Assembly: GCA_024635795.1 (NCBI GenBank)
Contig: JAGXIH010000016.1
Coordinates: 1-64,000, forward strand
Reading direction: 5' to 3'
Origin: Salegentibacter sp.
Lineage (GTDB): Bacteria; Bacteroidota; Bacteroidia; Flavobacteriales; Flavobacteriaceae
DNA length: 64,000 bases
Shown here: piece by piece, positions 60,277 through 64,000 of the stretch
Numbering within the stretch: position 1 is the stretch's first letter
How the letters are laid out: each line of letters opens with the position of its first letter
Notes under the pieces: model-generated
The model's database searches: none
The model's input: only the letters and a program-made list of their open reading frames with translations
What the model was told of the DNA's origin: nothing
Translations under genes and position numbers: made by a program

Positions 60277-60924
60277 TTAAATTTTTAGCCTATCCCCGAA
60301 TTCCCGGTTGGTTTCGTTAAGTATCCGTATAGCTTCTTCATCGCTGACCGCCCTGAAATCTTCATAAAACTGTCCCACTGCGCTGAAGTTGTATGGAGTT
60401 TCAAGGCAGATCACTTGGCTGATCTCGGGTGTGTTCCTTAACTTTTGTACCGCGGAAGGAGGCGCTACCGGGATAGCCACTATAATTTCCCGGGGCTGTT
60501 GTTTGTGCACCAACATGACCGTACTTAAAAGTGTATTTCCGGTAGCGATCCCGTCATCAGTAATAATTATAATCTTGTCCTTTAGATTAGCCGGACTGGA
60601 ATTTTTATGATATTCCCTATCTCTTTTGCGAAGTAAATCCCTAATTTTTTCTGTTTCGGTAGTGATATATTCTTCTGAAAAATGCTCGGTGGGACTTAGC
60701 GTGACATCCGCTAAACTTACCGCGCCTATAGCATATTCCTTATTATGGGGATGGCCTATTTTCTTAGATAAAACGACATCCAGAGGCGCTTCCAGGCTTT
60801 TGGCAAGTATAGCCCCTATTGGAAGTCCGCCTCTGGGAATAGCCAACACCACTACGGGCTTGCCCTTGTAGTATGCCAATTCCCGGCTTAATTGCTCTCC
60901 TGCATCAATCCTGTTGGTAAACAT
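60277..60924 (-). CDS. Type I phosphoribosyltransferase-domain protein
   Basis: A 215-aa PRTase-fold protein: FTNRIDAGEQLSRELAYYKG, VVLAIPRGGLPIGAILAK, the PRPP loop IIIITDDGIATGNT and VVAIPVAPPSAVQKL. It belongs to the group of predicted PRTases linked to stress loci (often beside erythromycin esterase-like or universal stress genes) rather than to a known salvage enzyme; substrate unknown. Cytosolic. Precedes the SDR gene. The region upstream to 61062 shows no clear promoter. Confidence 0.88.
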   Translation of the reverse strand: MFTNRIDAGEQLSRELAYYKGKPVVVLAIPRGGLPIGAILAKSLEAPLDVVLSKKIGHPHNKEYAIGAVSLADVTLSPTEHFSEEYITTETEKIRDLLRKRDREYHKNSSPANLKDKIIIITDDGIATGNTLLSTVMLVHKQQPREIIVAIPVAPPSAVQKLRNTPEISQVICLETPYNFSAVGQFYEDFRAVSDEEAIRILNETNREFGDRLKI

Positions 60925-61062
60925 CGCTGAGGTTTTGATCTGAAGATATTATAAAAATATCTCCCCCGAAATGATAAAAGTCAATCTTGCATCTGTATGA
61001 TTAAAATCATTATTTATTACTGTTGAATTAGTTAATTTCAGTAGTAATTAAATTTCAGTATT

Positions 61063-61503
61063 ATGGAAAATTTTAGAAAAAGACCAAAAGGGGAATTTAT
61101 GATCCAGGCCGATTGGGATCAGCTCTATTTGCTCACCAAACACTGGGAATCTGATCTGAAATTTTTTAGGGACGATCTACAATTTCTCAATAAACTTATC
61201 GATAAATATTTTATCTGGATAGAAAATGATGAGAGTATAAATGAGGTTTCCAGGCTTAGATCTGAACTTCAGGAAATTCGTTCCCGATGCGAAGATTTGC
61301 TCCATAAAACCCAAAAACACAGGGAGCAGCTTGGAGTCATGATTGAAAAGGATAGCGATGACTCCAGGATATTTCGACTGGAACATGAACATCTTGAAAA
61401 TGAGATCACCGATTTCGTAAAATCCTTCAGGAAAAACAGGATAGATATTTTTAAAATCACCGAATACCTCAAAGACACAGAGGGCTTTTCAGGAATTAAA
61501 TAA
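61063..61503 (+). CDS. Helical protein of unknown function
   Basis: A 146-aa, highly charged protein predicted to be nearly all helix, with coiled-coil-like stretches (ESINEVSRLRSELQEIRSRC and EHEHLENEITDFVKSFRKN). A single Cys, no signal peptide and no membrane segment. The leader carries a near-direct repeat of AATTTCAGTA 18 nt apart (61034 and 61052). It sits alone between the PRT and the glycosyltransferase genes on the opposite strand. I do not recognise a family; the codon use and the good start suggest a real gene. Confidence 0.7.
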   Translation: MENFRKRPKGEFMIQADWDQLYLLTKHWESDLKFFRDDLQFLNKLIDKYFIWIENDESINEVSRLRSELQEIRSRCEDLLHKTQKHREQLGVMIEKDSDDSRIFRLEHEHLENEITDFVKSFRKNRIDIFKITEYLKDTEGFSGIK

Positions 61504-61548
61504 ATTTAACCTGAATAAAAACATCTCTTTGTTAGTGGGATGTTTTGT

Positions 61549-63837
61549 TTAACGGAATTCAGGTCTCGAAGCTTCTCTCACTCTTCTTCTTTTTGTTCTT
61601 ATTGAATTATCCTGCAAAGACTCGGATGCAGAGGCCTCAGGATATGATTCCATTATTAGCCTGGCCATAAGATAACATACGGTAGACTCAGCCCCCTGAT
61701 TCAGGTTTACATTCTCTTTTTCGAGCCCGTCTCCGCAGCCGCCGGTAACGGGATTGTAGATTATACGATTAAGATGGTTGTCTCCCAGGAACCAGTTGAA
61801 AGCTTTTTCCATTTTTATTTTATACTCCGGGTTTTTAAAATGCTGATAAAAAAGATCCAGAGCTTGTATGGTGTAGGCAACATCTATGGGCTGCTCACCG
61901 TATTTTTCCGGCTCTATATGCTTTTGGTGCCAACCTTTATTGGAGACCACCTTAAAATTACCGTTTTTAAACATCCTGGACAGAAGGAATTCAAATGATT
62001 CTAAAGCAGTTTTTTTATAAACCTTTTTACCAGTAGTTAAAAAGGCAAGCAGCATAGCTTCGGGGAGGATACTATTGGCATAGGTAAGGTATTCTTCAAA
62101 CCATTCCCAGTCTTTTTCCCTGTTGAGGTCATACCTGCTTATAAGGTTTTGTGCTAAGTCTTCTATAGCCTTTTTAAACTCTTCGTCTTCAAAATTTTCG
62201 AGATAAAGGTATAAACCCTTTATGGTAAAGGCGATTGACCGGGGCGATAACACACCAGGTATCCAGGTTCGTGCTTTATCCATACAACTTTTTGCTCTCT
62301 TAATATATTCCGGAGGAAGATTATGGGCTTCGCTAACCACCTGACCAAGTGCCCAAATAGCTCTGGAATTAGAATCTTCCAGGTTTACATAATCGTTTTT
62401 AATATGAACATTATTATGTTCATCTATATAATTCACAAAATTGCCAGCTTTAGTCTGGCAACTTTCTATAAATGATAAATAGAGATCTATATAATTAAGA
62501 TCTTCGCTGGTCCTGAAAATTTTATGATGCATCAGCATAACAATAAGTGCCCTGGCATTGTCATCAAGGGTATATCCCGAATCCCGATCGGGGGTACTTA
62601 TCCTTGAAAATTGTATCATTCCCTTTTCCGTAGTAAGTCTTTTAAGATGATCCAGCTTGATTTTCGGTCTGGAGAATTTAAGCGATTCATTTTTGCCTAA
62701 AATACCCTGGTATACTCTGGCATGCTGAATTGCAATATTGTCCCATATACTGGAACTGGTTTTGGTATAAGCCTGCATAGCCATAAATTCCCGTAGTTTT
62801 TTATCTGAAAGTAATTTTATAGCGGCTTCTGATAACTGCTTGTGATCTCCAATTTCAATCAGGATTCCGAGTTCGTGGTTAAGGATTTCTTTGGTGTGCG
62901 GATTTGTTGTTGCAATAATGGGACAGGCACAACTCATTGCATAAGAAAAAGTGCCGCTCACCGCCTGGTTCGGGTCCTTGGAGGTAAACAGGTAGACATC
63001 TGTTGCCTGCAATAATTCCAGGAGTTGGTTTATTTCCAAATAGGAATCGTAAAACTTTACATGGTTTGAAAGTTGAAGCTGATCAACCAGGCTTTTTAAA
63101 AATATCCTGTAATCATCCCTGTTGTTTTTGATATTTCCCGGATGTGTTTTTCCAATTATGAGATATAATACGTCTGGGTGTTGTTTTACAATCTCTGGTA
63201 AAGCGTATAAAGCCGTTTCAATGCTTTTGCCTGCGCCCAGTAAACCAAAGGTAGATAAGATCAGCCTCCCCTCGAAATCGTATTTTTCCTTGACCTGTTC
63301 CGGGGATTTCCACGCTACCATATGGGTTCCGTGCTGAATAAGTGCCAGTTTTTCTTCCGGAATATCATAATCCTCCATCAAAATCTTTATCGATTGCTGG
63401 GTCATAACGAAAATTTGTTGGGAGTATTCGGCCAGTTTCTGAACTACTGATTTCAATTCGGGATCGGGCCTAGGGAGTACCGTATGGAAAGTCATCACTA
63501 CCGGTTTATCTGTCTTTTTTAAAAATTCAAATAAATAGCTGCCATAAGCTCCGCCAAAAAGGCCAAACTCATGTTGGATATGAATCAGTCTAATCTCAGG
63601 ATTTCTGTTAATATCCTCTGCTATACGTATATATTCTTGTTTTTCCTGGGGATTAAAATGATATGAGAAACCCGGTTTCTGGGCCTTTACAATTTCCAGT
63701 TCTTCGCATTCAAAACTTTTCCCGAATTTACGCTGAATAGACTGCATAGTATCGGTGGTATAAGTAGCTATTCCGCAGGTGGTAGGCGGAAAAGTAGACA
63801 TAAAGAGAATTTTGGATGTGTTATCTAAGTTTTTCAT
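61549..63837 (-). CDS. GT4-family-like glycosyltransferase fused to an alpha/alpha-barrel-like domain
   Basis: A 762-aa two-part protein. Residues about 8-380 form a GT-B glycosyltransferase (STFPPTTCGIATYT, IQHEFGLFGG, LSTFGLLGAGKSIETALYAL, LYLIIGKTHPG). The usual GT4 E-x7-E motif is absent: the equivalent stretch reads NQAVSGTFSYAMSCACP. Residues about 395-740 are helical and resemble an (alpha/alpha)6 glycoside-processing domain (DRDSGYTLDDNARA, SNSRAIWALGQ, GCGDGLEKENVNLNQGAEST). A basic tail ends it. The gene start overlaps the GH130 stop (ATGA), so both act together, presumably on a mannosyl or related glycan (inference). Confidence 0.88.
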   Translation of the reverse strand: MKNLDNTSKILFMSTFPPTTCGIATYTTDTMQSIQRKFGKSFECEELEIVKAQKPGFSYHFNPQEKQEYIRIAEDINRNPEIRLIHIQHEFGLFGGAYGSYLFEFLKKTDKPVVMTFHTVLPRPDPELKSVVQKLAEYSQQIFVMTQQSIKILMEDYDIPEEKLALIQHGTHMVAWKSPEQVKEKYDFEGRLILSTFGLLGAGKSIETALYALPEIVKQHPDVLYLIIGKTHPGNIKNNRDDYRIFLKSLVDQLQLSNHVKFYDSYLEINQLLELLQATDVYLFTSKDPNQAVSGTFSYAMSCACPIIATTNPHTKEILNHELGILIEIGDHKQLSEAAIKLLSDKKLREFMAMQAYTKTSSSIWDNIAIQHARVYQGILGKNESLKFSRPKIKLDHLKRLTTEKGMIQFSRISTPDRDSGYTLDDNARALIVMLMHHKIFRTSEDLNYIDLYLSFIESCQTKAGNFVNYIDEHNNVHIKNDYVNLEDSNSRAIWALGQVVSEAHNLPPEYIKRAKSCMDKARTWIPGVLSPRSIAFTIKGLYLYLENFEDEEFKKAIEDLAQNLISRYDLNREKDWEWFEEYLTYANSILPEAMLLAFLTTGKKVYKKTALESFEFLLSRMFKNGNFKVVSNKGWHQKHIEPEKYGEQPIDVAYTIQALDLFYQHFKNPEYKIKMEKAFNWFLGDNHLNRIIYNPVTGGCGDGLEKENVNLNQGAESTVCYLMARLIMESYPEASASESLQDNSIRTKRRRVREASRPEFR

Positions 63838-64000
63838 TCTGATTCCTGTTTTAGTTCATTTAGCAAATCCTTTAATTTAACCGAAGCTACGGCAATACAA
63901 TCGTCTCCGGCCCCATAATAGATGTACAAATCTTCTCCGAAAATGGCCGTTCCGGTAGGGAATACTACATTGTCTACTACTCCTTTTTTTTCATACTCTT
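63834..64000 (-). CDS. GH130 family glycoside phosphorylase/hydrolase, 5' end outside window
   Basis: The last 54 complete codons of a frame that enters from the right edge: VVFPTGTAIFGEDLYIYYGA then GDDCIAVASVKLKDLL and a charged tail. The block (F)PTG..I.GD.L.IYYGAAD..I.VA matches the end of GH130 (beta-1,4-mannosyl-oligosaccharide phosphorylase) proteins. The stop overlaps the downstream glycosyltransferase start. Catalytic residues lie outside the window, so activity cannot be judged. Confidence 0.82.
   Translation of the reverse strand, partial: EYEKKGVVDNVVFPTGTAIFGEDLYIYYGAGDDCIAVASVKLKDLLNELKQESE

Noticed and set aside
1-64000. CRISPR arrays, insertion sequences, prophage or defence islands
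   Set aside because: No regularly spaced repeats, transposase, integrase, toxin-antitoxin or restriction gene was seen anywhere in the window.

Overview
This window is ordinary chromosome of a low-G+C Bacteroidota, almost certainly a (probably marine) Flavobacteriaceae. The evidence is the family content (DUF6702, DUF6503, DUF6544, M1 and M14 exported peptidases, a TonB-dependent receptor with a carboxypeptidase-like N-domain, ProRS of the archaeal/eukaryal-like type, a kynurenine pathway) and promoters of the Bacteroidota form TTTG-N19/20-TAnnTTTG. No insertion sequence, prophage, CRISPR array or integrase is visible. A genus close to Gramella, Salegentibacter or Zunongwangia is my inference only.

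Layout. 1-9 kb: a truncated lipoprotein gene, proS, two identical tRNA-Glu genes leading into rpsT, a divergent pepE-glsA pair, and an exported-protein cluster (two paralogous carboxypeptidase-like proteins, DUF6702, M1 peptidase). 9-19 kb: tatA, a PAP2 phosphatase, an O-methyltransferase, kynU and kmo of tryptophan/kynurenine catabolism separated by unrelated genes, a class A beta-lactamase-like hydrolase, a K+/H+ antiporter, lipoprotein MsrA and small proteins. 19-29 kb: a zinc-ribbon-family protein without its cysteines next to Nif3, lpxK, a TPR hybrid histidine kinase, gap, lipA, an ECF-like sigma factor overlapping a GT2 gene, and a fasciclin lipoprotein.

29.8-30.1 kb holds the most unusual item: a complete minus-strand TPP (THI-box) riboswitch followed by a strong intrinsic terminator, with no gene downstream to control. 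30-43 kb: murB, an aminotransferase, DUF1573, valS, and an rsfS-ftsH-LUD-cdsA-psd-ACBP run joining protein quality control to phospholipid synthesis, then birA, pyrE and a Nudix gene. 43-52 kb: M14 peptidase, TonB receptor, coaD, ddl, PASTA protein, rluD, and a creatininase-lrgA-lrgB operon. 52-64 kb: DUF6544, PEP synthase, a Ca2+-type P-type ATPase, SDR, phosphoribosyltransferase and a GT4-family/helical fusion overlapping a GH130 gene that runs off the window.

Most genes are housekeeping. Several convergent pairs overlap at their 3' ends. Functions are assigned from recognisable motifs and family knowledge; no database search was possible, and promoters and terminators were picked by eye.
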